Positions 44,801-53,194 of a DNA stretch of 64,000 nt are shown in pieces. Where the stretch lies: positions 1 through 64,000 of the forward strand of contig JACRKZ010000051.1 of the NCBI GenBank assembly GCA_016235455.1. The letters run 5' to 3'. This stretch comes from Armatimonadota bacterium. GTDB taxonomy: Bacteria; Armatimonadota; UBA10988. How positions within the stretch are numbered: the first letter of the stretch is position 1; every line of letters begins with the position of its first letter. Under the pieces are notes generated by a model. That model searched no databases, was not told the origin of the DNA, and saw only the letters and a program-made list of their open reading frames with translations. The position numbers were made by a program, and so were the translations under genes.

Positions 44801-46469
44801 CGGCGTTCTCCCAGTTGTACCGGGTGTCGCGGGAGGCGTGGTAGCTGCCCACCACGCCGACGGCGGCCATGGTCGGCTGGCCGGGCAGGGCGAACTGGGC
44901 GACCAGCGTCTGGAAGCTGCCGCTGGCCTGCACATACTCCTCGCGCCAGCCAGGGTCGCAGGCCACGAACCGCGGGTCCTCGATCGCGAACTGGGCCACA
45001 ACCTCGCTGAACAGACGCCAGTGCTCGCCATGCAGCGCCGGCTGGCCGGCGGCCAGCCGCGTGGCGTCTTCGGTGCACTGCTCGGCCTCGGCGGCCAGCA
45101 GCGTCAGCCAACGCTCGGTGGTCGGCGTGGTCAGGCCATGCCCGGCCAGTTCGGCGCGCGTGGCCAGCATCATGCCGTGCAGCCCACGCCAGAACTCGGG
45201 CAGCGGCTCGACGAAGCCCGCCGGGCCGGTGGCCGGCAGCGTCACGGCTGGCGCGGCCGGCAAGCGTGAGCGCGGCGTGGTGTGCGACAGCCAGACCCAG
45301 GCGGCCATCTGCGTGTTGAGCGTCTTGTCACGCCAGGCGGGCGTGGCCACGAAGCCCGAGCCGCGCGCACCGTCGGCCTCCAGCTTGCCCAGCAGCGCCA
45401 GCCAGCGGTCCTCGCGGCTGTCGGACCGAGGCCACGTGACCGCGCGGTCGGCGTTGAGCTCCGCCGCGCGCGACCAGCCGAAGGCTTGCGCGGCCTGCAG
45501 GCCGGACAGCGCCTCGAAGTCGCCATCACGCCAGACGGCCTTGGCCAGCCAGGCGTTGGGCGGCGCCGGGCGGGGCACCACCGCCATGAACGGACTGGGC
45601 TCATCGCCGTCGCGAGGCAGGCGGCCACGGATCCAGGTCAGGCTGAGCCGGCGCGCACCGGCATCGTCGAGCTTCTCGGGATCCAGCCCAAGCCGCGTGA
45701 GCTGGGCTTCGATGTCAGCCGGCGCCAGCCCGTCGGCCGGCCCATACAGCCAGCGTCGGGCTAGGGTCAGCCGCTCGTTCGCCGAGCGCGCTGCGGCGCT
45801 GCGGCGCAGCAGCGCGCACCACCAGACGGCACGCTTGACCGACCGCGGCGTCACGCCGCCGCCAGCCAGTGGCACGCGGTGGTTGGCCAACCACCAGGTC
45901 AACCGCCAGTAGCGCGCCGCCGCCGGGTCGTCGGCATAGGCGCCGAGCGGCCGCGCGTCGCGGTAGCTGCTGCCGAACGGCCAGCTCGGCGCGACCGCCG
46001 CGTCGATGCGCGCCAGCGTTGCGTCCACGTACGGCGTCAGCGCGGCGGGCACCTCGACCGTCACGCCGGCCAGCCGCGCTGCCACGGCGAGTGCGCTCAC
46101 TTCCTGTTCCGGCGCGCCGCCGGGCTGCTGCCGGTAGCTGCGCCACAGCGCTCCGACAAGGTCCGCCGTGGCCGGCAAGAGTCGCTCGGCCTCCACCGAG
46201 CGCTGCATGGCGCGCTGCGCGGTGTACCACAGATGCAGCATGGCGTCGCTGGTGACTACCGTGGGCAGTCCGGCCTGCGCGGCACGCTCGTAGACGGCGC
46301 CGAGACGCTCGGTGCCCGGGCCGGCGAGCACGGCGAACCCTTGGGCCGCCAGGGCCGGCGCCAGGTCGGCCGCGTCGGGTCCGAGGTGCGCCTGCACCGC
46401 GGTCAGATTGGCGGCCGGCTGCGCGGACGTCGTGGCAACCAGCGCCAGGATCCAGAACACCTGCCTCAT
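41805..46469 (-). CDS. Giant secreted DUF3160 / TPR-like / PQQ-propeller protein B
   Basis: A 1554-residue paralogue of the protein at 35514-40106 with the same order of parts. It has a signal peptide (MRQVFWILALVATTSA), a DUF3160 domain to about residue 545 with TVVTSDAMLHLWYTAQRAMQ and the closing AVGVVGSYHASRDTRYNWEN, and a TPR-like middle containing AATEPRPGLSDEQE and AECPRSRLLPAGRL. A C-terminal PQQ-like propeller follows (VTAIDRASGEVRWQAGGLRG; LLTLDPTTGHDLGREALPG; VVAWDVTTGRVRWRTRTP). The ATG overlaps the stop of the upstream propeller gene by 4 nt and is preceded by GGAGGTG. Overall similarity to copy A looks moderate, so the duplication is not recent. No catalytic motif is recognised. 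Confidence 0.8.
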   Translation of the reverse strand: MRQVFWILALVATTSAQPAANLTAVQAHLGPDAADLAPALAAQGFAVLAGPGTERLGAVYERAAQAGLPTVVTSDAMLHLWYTAQRAMQRSVEAERLLPATADLVGALWRSYRQQPGGAPEQEVSALAVAARLAGVTVEVPAALTPYVDATLARIDAAVAPSWPFGSSYRDARPLGAYADDPAAARYWRLTWWLANHRVPLAGGGVTPRSVKRAVWWCALLRRSAAARSANERLTLARRWLYGPADGLAPADIEAQLTRLGLDPEKLDDAGARRLSLTWIRGRLPRDGDEPSPFMAVVPRPAPPNAWLAKAVWRDGDFEALSGLQAAQAFGWSRAAELNADRAVTWPRSDSREDRWLALLGKLEADGARGSGFVATPAWRDKTLNTQMAAWVWLSHTTPRSRLPAAPAVTLPATGPAGFVEPLPEFWRGLHGMMLATRAELAGHGLTTPTTERWLTLLAAEAEQCTEDATRLAAGQPALHGEHWRLFSEVVAQFAIEDPRFVACDPGWREEYVQASGSFQTLVAQFALPGQPTMAAVGVVGSYHASRDTRYNWENADTWPTGEDLVRDPPLPPDWALSCQLDPDPATNAARRELRAAEADIHTGRAEAAIARLRAWQTTVRGQRPEVNAQLLIARAYQVLGRQPEAEAARLACRPMYGCPERDRAVAGPRGGDRDYGADARAKAAPWLAATEPRPGLSDEQEVARQDKRLRALVSAPPTADTLARLNAECPRSRLLPAGRLLCLVDWLVDHLWDRAPFPRRDGQAENDLPVLLDIERSAHGGLVGEVAAVLAAQWLLPVDPAQAMAVLAPYLATGPRAEPCPEAAEFLRGLYPEAAMGTARAYVEAHREALGAALLRHGQREAWAKLNTAPHERLAAAQSSAWEGPGARMDEPRAHASRQLVAWAASHEPDTVDLWAEAMEPECDPRWALDELARRFPKATTAPHAMATSAGLSIEITPWDLILPMACLKVDPAVVERLARAYPASRQGLQARAVLALRARDYTLVERLLAQRRKLPPPPWIDPGDRLFEFADDWFVSFDTILAGARAVHRLLPAWSLDRAFDHLTAVQTDLGREHQFGPLITEAGTRAPELLAALGDLPGARRELASRYPNHPLTLALRDHERGAGPSFDEACTALDKPGAVPTPALVEAVTRELAQGPPSAGGDAVLRLARRACRDHAGGPAETLIRAAAAETLIRLAWPEQALDLLSEATTHGGPFAARAAEAGEQARAQIALRDQPRLVETWRLPLVLDRGREQNLREYRPAALGREVAYVLTELDGGAGVTAIDRASGEVRWQAGGLRGNLAEAGGRLYVIDDSALLTLDPTTGHDLGREALPGGTVGPMRPRLLAAEPWLVFGAGQRLLGRAPGQPGWQATASGACGAVIEGGLVVATNIPDRGDGEVVAWDVTTGRVRWRTRTPAADDLGEDNLLVLPDHTVVLIDSRDRRRRKLLPLNLVDGTVGPALPADSPLAEHRNLDPYSRSGNDPKALSQPGGAAGWTEDGGVVYHFDPRVGRTVPAWRLTPEQSVLIGDEAGLVTYDHADHALHYLVGRP

Positions 46470-48372
46470 GGCGCCACCTCCAGCGGCCGTGCCACATGCA
46501 GCCAGGGCCCGTAGGCCTGCGCCCCGGCACTGAACAGCGTCCGCGCGCGATCCGGCTCATCGGCGGGCGCCACCTTGAGGTCGTTGCCCCAGAGCGCCGC
46601 GAGCCACCGGCCGTCGGGTGAGGACTCGGCTTCCCACCAGTGGGTGGAGTGCCTGCCGGAGAAGTAGAGCCAGACCGGCCGGGGCGCCGGCGCCGGGGTC
46701 TGCGCACGGTCGGTCAGGTTGACCTGCAGGCGCTCGCCGCCCGCACGTGTGACGACCAGCGTCTGGCCGCCGTCGGCGACGCGTGTATCGGTCAGGTCCT
46801 CGGGCAGGCCGACCCAGGCCGCGGCGGGCGAGCCGTCGGCGGGCCGCACCCAGAGCTGCGTGTGGCCGGGCGGGCCAGCCAGCCAGGCCGCCACGCGACC
46901 GCCGCGCGAGCAGCTCAGTCGGCGCGCTGACGGCTGCGGCGGCGAGAGCAGCACGGCCCGGCCGTCGGAGAGGATGCGCAGCACGCGCGTGGACGCCTGG
47001 AAGCGCCGGCCGGGCTCCTCGGCGGCCACGGCCAGCCATTCGGCACCGGCCGGCACCGCCTCCCACAGCGCGGCCCAGTCGGGGCAGGGCAGGAGCATGA
47101 GCTGGCCACCCAGGTCCAGGTCGGCAGCGCGGCGCTGGCCGTGGTGGTCCAGACCCACGACAAACAGCGCCCGCCCATCGGCTCGCCATGCGGCACGGAG
47201 GAGGCTGGCCAGCGGCACCCGCAGGTCGGCGAGCAACTGGCCGCGTGGGTCCAGCACCGTGGCGTCGACCAGCAGGCCGCTGCTGTCGGGTAGCCAGGCG
47301 AAGCAGGACGGTGTGGTGACCAGGTCGCGCGGCGGCCCGCCGCGCAGATCGACCAGCGACAGGGTGGGCTGTTTTGGGTCGATCTCGTTGCCACCCTCGG
47401 TCTCGCGCAGGCAGGCCAGTAGCGGCCGTCGGGCGAGACCTGCAAGGCGCGCCGCCGATGCGAGGTCTTCCAGCCGCGTGCGAGCTGCCGCGTCGTGCGC
47501 GTGGCCGGGTCGTAGAGCATGACGCCTTGCTCGGAGAAGCAGGCCACGGCGCCGTCCGGGGTCAAGGTGACCATGCCGTTGCCCAGCGCGATGTAGCGGT
47601 CGTCGGCGCCGGTGACCAGGTCGCGGCGATGCAGCACACGGCGGACCGCCTCGTGACCGCGGTAGGCGGTGGCCATGTACCACATGGCCCGGCCATCTGC
47701 CGACCAGCAGGCATAGTCGACCACGACGTTGGGGTAGCGGACGACCTCGCGGCCGCCTCCGCCGTCGCGGCGGCGGATGGCGATGAAGCCGCCCTGGTCA
47801 TCGGTCCCGCTGTAGGCCAGCCAGCGGCCGTCGGGCGAGGTGGCCAACTCGGACCAGATGTCGGGCAGATGGGGCACGCGCGGCTCGGCCTCGTTGTCGT
47901 CCGCCTCCCGATCGGCTCCGGCCCAGCGCGCCAGCACCCGCGTCTGGCCGTCCGCGCCGCGCCAGGTGACTGTGTGCTGCTCACGGTCGTGCTGCGCGCC
48001 GTACACGCCGGCACCGTCCGCGGCCGGCTCGCCGTTGTCGCGGTCGCCGTCGGCCTTGGGCTCGGTCCGGCTCAGCGGCCCGACCAGGCTGGGTCGCCAC
48101 GGCGTCAGGCTGATCGCCAGGCCCTCTTGCCCGTCGGCCACCGGCACGAACCGTGGTAGATAGCCCGGCGCGGTCACCTCGAGCACGATGTCGGCGCCGG
48201 CCGGCAGGTCCAGGCTGCATGGCGTCGGCGCGGCGGTGTTCATGTAGGGCGAATCGACGCGGCTCCAGCGTACTCGCGCGCCGACGGGCTGCGAGGTCAC
48301 GCTCAGCGCCCCGGCGCTGGCCAGGCGACAAGCGAGGCAACACAGCGCGACACCCAGCCAGCGGCGTTCCAT
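46466..48372 (-). pseudogene. Frameshifted PEGA-like plus TolB-type propeller gene
   Basis: This is the paralogue of the gene at 33703-35517, interrupted by one frameshift. The first part (from ATG 48372) reads MERRWLGVALCCLACR, then a PEGA-like domain (SVTSQPVGARVRWSRVD; ADIVLEVTAPGYLPRFVPV) and propeller blades up to SPDGRY. At about 47418-47419 one base appears to be missing: restoring it would continue as LACLRETEGGNEIDPKQ in the other frame. The second frame then runs intact through further blades (CFAWLPDSSGLLVDATVLD; ESSPDGRWLAALWGN) to the stop at 46466. The stop overlaps the start of giant gene B, as in the intact copy. It may be a real lesion, a sequencing error or, less likely, programmed frameshifting. 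Confidence 0.82.
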
Positions 48373-48449
48373 GGCCCCGTCTCCCTGTAACCCAAGGAGA
48401 CTGTACTAGATGTCGGCTCGGCGTGCCAGCCAGTCTGCCGAGCGGCTGC

Positions 48450-51400
48450 CTACCACCGATAGTACCGGTACGGGTCGTCGCCCAGCGCCTGCCCCTCCAC
48501 GTAGTCGGGATGGTAGAAGCCGGTGGGGTCCAGCACCGCGGGTCGTGTGCCGGGGTCTGGCACGACGGTGAAGGACGGCGCCGCCATCCACAGGGTCACC
48601 GCCTGGCCGGCCAGTTCCTGCAGCGTGAAGCGCGTCTTGGCGTCGGCCTGCCCGGCGCGGAAGGTCAGCTTGACGTGCTTCCACTGCGGGCCGAGCGTGG
48701 TGCGCTCGAACAGCCCGGCGCTGCCCCACGGGTCGTGGTCTTTCTCGATGGCGCAGGTGACACCCGCCGGCGCGCTGGCCCGCAGCCAGGCCGACCAGAC
48801 GTAGGCCACGCCGGCCTGCAGCCCGAAGCCGGGATGACCCAGTTGGACGTGCCAGCCTGTGTCGCTGGTCTTGGTGATGTCGATGCGCAGCGACTTCTGG
48901 CCGAGCAACTCAGGCGGCACGTCGTCGCTGACCGCCATGGTGGCGGCCGCGGTGCCCTGGACGCCCAAGGACCAGCCCTGGGTGCCTTCGGCGAAGGTCG
49001 TGTTGGTCAGGATCTCTCCCTCGGGCAAGACCGCGGGAGTGACCGGGCCCAGCATCATGTCCTCGGCCCGGCAACTCCAGCCGCCGCCGCCGAACTCGTC
49101 GAAGACGCGGATGGCGATGCTGTTGACGCCGGCCTTGACCAGCCTCGCGGGGATGGTGTAGGTGCGAGGCACGTTCCAGCCACTGGCCGCACCGACCTTG
49201 ACGCCGTTGAACCAGGTCACGTCGCGGTCGTCCACGGGGCCGAGCTTGAGCAGCAACTCGCGGCCCAGCCACGCCTCGGGTACGGTCACTTCGCGGCGCA
49301 CCCAGAACGAGCCGTCGGCCTCGCCCACGCCCGGCGCGGTCTCCCACATGGCCGGCAGCGTGAACGTCGACCAGCCGGTCAGGTCGAGCTTCTCGGCTGA
49401 CCAGCCCGTGGTGGCGGCGTCCTGCCCGGGATCCTCGGTGCGCCGGTCGACGCTGCTGGCCGCCGGCAGCTTGCGCTCCACCCGGAAGCGCCAGGCACCC
49501 GCCAGGCCAATGGGCCGTGCGGTGGCGTTCCAGCCGGGCGACAGGCTGCGCGCGTCCATGGCGAACTCCGCGCCCAGGTTGGCCAGGAGCTGGGTCAGCG
49601 CGCGCGTCAGGCGCCAGCGGCTGTAGCGCAGATAGGTCTTCTCGCCGGCCGGCAGCATGTCGGGCGTGAGCTGCAGCGCGAGCACGCGCCCGTCGTGCGC
49701 CCGGCCCAGCAGACCGCCGGCTGTCGGCGCGACACCGCCTCCGGCCAGCAGGGGTCGCAGCGGCTGGTCGGCGCGCAGCCGGAGGTCGGAGCGCGACAAA
49801 CCGCGCAACTCGGGCCAGTCGGGCAGCTCGCCGGCGTCGTGGTAGGCTGCCGTCTGGCCCATGGTGCCCAACAACGCGTTCGCGCGCGGCAGCAGCAGCA
49901 CCCGTCCGCCTGCCGCCGCGAAGGCGGACAGGTCGGTCTCGGCCACCTTGGCGTCCGCGGCCACTACAGCAAGTGTCGAACGGTCCGCGGCGGGCAGGTT
50001 GTCGGCCGCCTCGAACCGCAGACCCAGGCCGCGCAGAAGCTGGCGCCCGGGTGCCCCGCCGAGATAGACACAGCGCTTGACGCGCGGCTCGGGCTGGGCG
50101 CTGCGCGCATACTCGACGAGCCGCCGGGCCAGCCGCCGAGCCATGGGTTCGGCGCTGGTGCGCGCCTCGAGGTCGAGCGTGCAGAGCAGGGCCAGGCCCT
50201 CACCGTGCTGCAGTTCGAGCAACGGCGAGTAGGCCATGTCGAACTCGCCGTGGAGCAATGGACGCCACCCGGCCAGGTGCGGCTTCTCCACCGCGGCACT
50301 GGCGACGCTGCCGTAGTTGCCCCAGTGCCAGCCGAGCGCCGGGTCGGCGTTGGGCGACTCGTCCAATCCGCCCCAGGTGGTCGGCACGAGCGTGCCCGAC
50401 CCGTTCCAGTCGCGCAGATCCTCGGCGTCCAGTCCGTCGACGATGGGATGTCGGCTCTGCGTGGGCACGGGCCAGAAGCGGCGCGACACGTGGCCCGCGG
50501 TGCGCAGTCCCAGTTGGTCGCGCAGGCAGGCCGGGGTCTGGCCCATGAGGACCAGCCGGCCACCCGCGGCAACATGCTCCGCGGGCGAGCCCGGCAGCGC
50601 TGCCTCCAGGGCGCGCCGGCCAATGACCAGCACCTGGCCCGGTGCTGGCCGGCCAGTCCAGGCTCGCGTCTGGTAGCCGGCCTCGGCCAGCAGGCGAGTG
50701 GTCTCTCCACGAGGGTCATGGATCCAGATCGTGCCGCCCGGCCGCGGCGCGAACGGCGGGTAGACGCGGAAGGCCATGCGGTCGGTGTGCTTGGCCTCAC
50801 CGATGGTGACGTCCAGCTCGATCTGGCCGTCGGTCACCGACGTGACGGCGGGCAGCTTGCCGCTCACGGGCTTGCGCAAGGTCGCGGCGGGGTCGATGCG
50901 GCCCGTCTCCTTCTGCTCGGCCTGGACCTTGCCCCCGACCGTGAGGCGCCAGTGCAGGCTGTAGGGCACGGCCTGGCGCAGGTCGTTGATCAGGATGGCC
51001 TGCTTGGCCACGGTCGCGCCGGATTCGTAGTGGTGGTCCTTGGCGGTGAAGCGCTCCGCCGAGCCGGCGATGTACGCCAGCGTGGTGTTGTTGTTGGCGA
51101 TCAGCGCCTGGCCGGCCGGGGCGGCCGACCAGTTGCCCGCCGGCTGCAGGTAGTGCACATCGGCGAGGTTGGCGTTGGCCATCCACACGCCGCGCCCGTC
51201 GGGCCGCGGGGTGATCGGCGTCTGCGCCCAACGCTTGTCGTCCGGCAGGCTCCAGCCGTGGCCCATGTTCCACGGCACCATGCCCGCGGTCAGGCCCCAG
51301 GTGCGCCAACTGCGCCATGTGTTGCGGATGAACAGTTCCTCGACAGCCTGGAAGGCCGGCGCCTGCTCCAGGGCCGTGGCGCCGTGCCAGTTGCGCCAGC

Positions 51401-53159
51401 GGTCGGGGCCTTCGTAGTCGCTCACCAGGCGGGCGCGGTAGGCGGCCGGCTCGGTGTCATAGGCCCGCTCGCCCAGGTAGATGGCGCAGAACTCGGTCAT
51501 CAACGGCTCGGAGACCACCGCCTCGCCGAAGCCGTTACGGCCGCGCATGAAAGTCGTGTGCAGCGGTGTGCCGAACTCGATGGGCAGGAACGGCATCTGC
51601 GCCTTGGTCACGTACTCGCTGAGCCACTCCTCGCGTTCCTGCAGCGGTATCAGGTCGAGGTAGTTGTTGCAGGTATGCACATCGCCCACATCGGCGCCGT
51701 GGTGCGTGAAGACCGGGCGCGTCGGGTCCTCGCGCTTGATGGCGGCCACGACCTCGTCGCCGGCCTTGGCCAGGTCGCCACGCTGATACCAGCCGCGCCG
51801 ACCGATGACCACCGGGTTCTGATCCTGCTGACGGCCGAACAGGTTGCCCGACGTAGCCCACATGACGATGGACGGATGGTTGCGCAGCCGCCCCAGTTGT
51901 TGCGTCAGGAGCGCGTTGTAGCGCTCCTTCTGGCCCGGTCGCGACCAGGCGAATCCGCTGTCGTAGATGAGCGGACCCGCCGCGGGAGCAGCGCCCGCCA
52001 GCAGGAGTCCCTTGCGGTCGGCTGCCTCGGCCCACAGGTAGCGCAGGTAGACCGTGCCGCGCGCGTTCTCGTCGCCGGGCCAGGCTTCGGCCAGGTTGAA
52101 CCCGGCGGCGCGATAGCCGTCGAGCGTGTTGTCGATGGCCTGGGGCACCCAGGCACAGTAGTTCCATTCGTCGCGCGCGGTCACCGGGCGGAGGCGAATC
52201 TCGCGCTCGTTGAGCAGGAAGCGCAACCGGTCGATTCTGAACTCGCGGAAGCCGATCGTCTCGGTCACCTCATCGCGCCAGCCGGGCGCCTCGACGGCGA
52301 GCATCAGGCGGTAGAGATTGGGTTGGTCGATGTCCCACAACCGCGGGTCGGGCCAGGGCCAGGCCAGATCGACGCGTGTCTGGCCAGCGTTGAGCGGGGC
52401 GCTGGCGGTGAACGTCTTCTCGGCTCGGCCGTCCGGCCCCAGCAGTCGCGCGGTGAACCGGGCGGCGCCGGCTTGGCTCACGCCCGCCAGACCGAGCCGG
52501 ACTGACAGGCGATGCTCGCGCACGGAGGTGGCGATCGTCAGTCCATCGGCGTGGGCGCCCGCTGGCCTGCTGTGCAACAACGCCTCGCCGACGATGCCGC
52601 GCGCGTCGACATTGCCGGGCAGGCGCCAACTGGGCTGGTCACCGGCCAGGGCCGCGGCTACATTCTGGGCCTGGGGTGCCGCGACGACCAGGATCCGCAG
52701 CAGGTTGTCCTGGCCGAACCGCACCGCGGGCGTGATGTCGACCGTACCGCTGGGCCAGTTGATCAGGCCGCAATCGGTGCCGTTGCAGTAGACGCGGGCA
52801 TCGGTGCTGACGCGGGTCAACTCGAGGACGATCGCGCGGCCCTGCCAGGAGGCCGGCACGTTCACCTGGCGTTCGTACCAGGCGCGGCTGGCTTGCGCCA
52901 CGGGGACCGCGTCCCAGGGCGCCGCTTGGCTGGTCTTGGCCAAGCCAGGCAGGCACTGAGTGCCCGACCACGAGCCCGGCACCAGCGCCTCGCCCCAGTC
53001 GCCGCTCGGAGCGCCGGCCGCCGGGCCCACGGCCGGCTGGAAGCGCCAGGCGCCGTTCAGACACACAGTGCCGCGTGAGCTCGATGTCTCGACGGGCTGA
53101 AGTTGGGCCAACGCGGGGCACAGGGCGAGGACGAGCGCAAACAGGGGCACGCGGGTCAT
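48450..53159 (-). CDS. Large secreted glycoside hydrolase family 2-like protein
   Basis: A 1569-residue exported protein. ATG 53159 follows GGAGG and begins a signal peptide (MTRVPLFALVLALCPALA). The N-terminus is a GH2 sugar-binding sandwich (CLNGAWRFQP; WYERQVNVPASWQGRAIVLE), followed by an immunoglobulin-like domain and a TIM barrel with RNHPSIVMWATSGNLFG. In active GH2 enzymes the barrel strand ends in GNE, the acid/base; here the position is leucine (L440), although E528 in PIEFG could be a nucleophile. Later come a second binding sandwich (SFWVRREVTVPEAWLGRELL) and a C-terminal CBM-like jelly roll (TNTTFAEGTQGWSLG). Substrate unknown; catalytic competence is doubtful. It lies between the standalone DUF3160 gene and the frameshifted propeller gene. 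Confidence 0.85.
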   Translation of the reverse strand: MTRVPLFALVLALCPALAQLQPVETSSSRGTVCLNGAWRFQPAVGPAAGAPSGDWGEALVPGSWSGTQCLPGLAKTSQAAPWDAVPVAQASRAWYERQVNVPASWQGRAIVLELTRVSTDARVYCNGTDCGLINWPSGTVDITPAVRFGQDNLLRILVVAAPQAQNVAAALAGDQPSWRLPGNVDARGIVGEALLHSRPAGAHADGLTIATSVREHRLSVRLGLAGVSQAGAARFTARLLGPDGRAEKTFTASAPLNAGQTRVDLAWPWPDPRLWDIDQPNLYRLMLAVEAPGWRDEVTETIGFREFRIDRLRFLLNEREIRLRPVTARDEWNYCAWVPQAIDNTLDGYRAAGFNLAEAWPGDENARGTVYLRYLWAEAADRKGLLLAGAAPAAGPLIYDSGFAWSRPGQKERYNALLTQQLGRLRNHPSIVMWATSGNLFGRQQDQNPVVIGRRGWYQRGDLAKAGDEVVAAIKREDPTRPVFTHHGADVGDVHTCNNYLDLIPLQEREEWLSEYVTKAQMPFLPIEFGTPLHTTFMRGRNGFGEAVVSEPLMTEFCAIYLGERAYDTEPAAYRARLVSDYEGPDRWRNWHGATALEQAPAFQAVEELFIRNTWRSWRTWGLTAGMVPWNMGHGWSLPDDKRWAQTPITPRPDGRGVWMANANLADVHYLQPAGNWSAAPAGQALIANNNTTLAYIAGSAERFTAKDHHYESGATVAKQAILINDLRQAVPYSLHWRLTVGGKVQAEQKETGRIDPAATLRKPVSGKLPAVTSVTDGQIELDVTIGEAKHTDRMAFRVYPPFAPRPGGTIWIHDPRGETTRLLAEAGYQTRAWTGRPAPGQVLVIGRRALEAALPGSPAEHVAAGGRLVLMGQTPACLRDQLGLRTAGHVSRRFWPVPTQSRHPIVDGLDAEDLRDWNGSGTLVPTTWGGLDESPNADPALGWHWGNYGSVASAAVEKPHLAGWRPLLHGEFDMAYSPLLELQHGEGLALLCTLDLEARTSAEPMARRLARRLVEYARSAQPEPRVKRCVYLGGAPGRQLLRGLGLRFEAADNLPAADRSTLAVVAADAKVAETDLSAFAAAGGRVLLLPRANALLGTMGQTAAYHDAGELPDWPELRGLSRSDLRLRADQPLRPLLAGGGVAPTAGGLLGRAHDGRVLALQLTPDMLPAGEKTYLRYSRWRLTRALTQLLANLGAEFAMDARSLSPGWNATARPIGLAGAWRFRVERKLPAASSVDRRTEDPGQDAATTGWSAEKLDLTGWSTFTLPAMWETAPGVGEADGSFWVRREVTVPEAWLGRELLLKLGPVDDRDVTWFNGVKVGAASGWNVPRTYTIPARLVKAGVNSIAIRVFDEFGGGGWSCRAEDMMLGPVTPAVLPEGEILTNTTFAEGTQGWSLGVQGTAAATMAVSDDVPPELLGQKSLRIDITKTSDTGWHVQLGHPGFGLQAGVAYVWSAWLRASAPAGVTCAIEKDHDPWGSAGLFERTTLGPQWKHVKLTFRAGQADAKTRFTLQELAGQAVTLWMAAPSFTVVPDPGTRPAVLDPTGFYHPDYVEGQALGDDPYRYYRW

Positions 53160-53194
53160 GCTGGACCTCCGGCGTGCTATTTCCGCCGCGTGTC

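Noticed and set aside
48373..48449. Possible promoter ahead of the frameshifted propeller gene (ctagtacagt on the minus strand)
   Set aside because: A -10-like string is present but no -35 or spacing support was found, and the gene is probably in a longer transcript.
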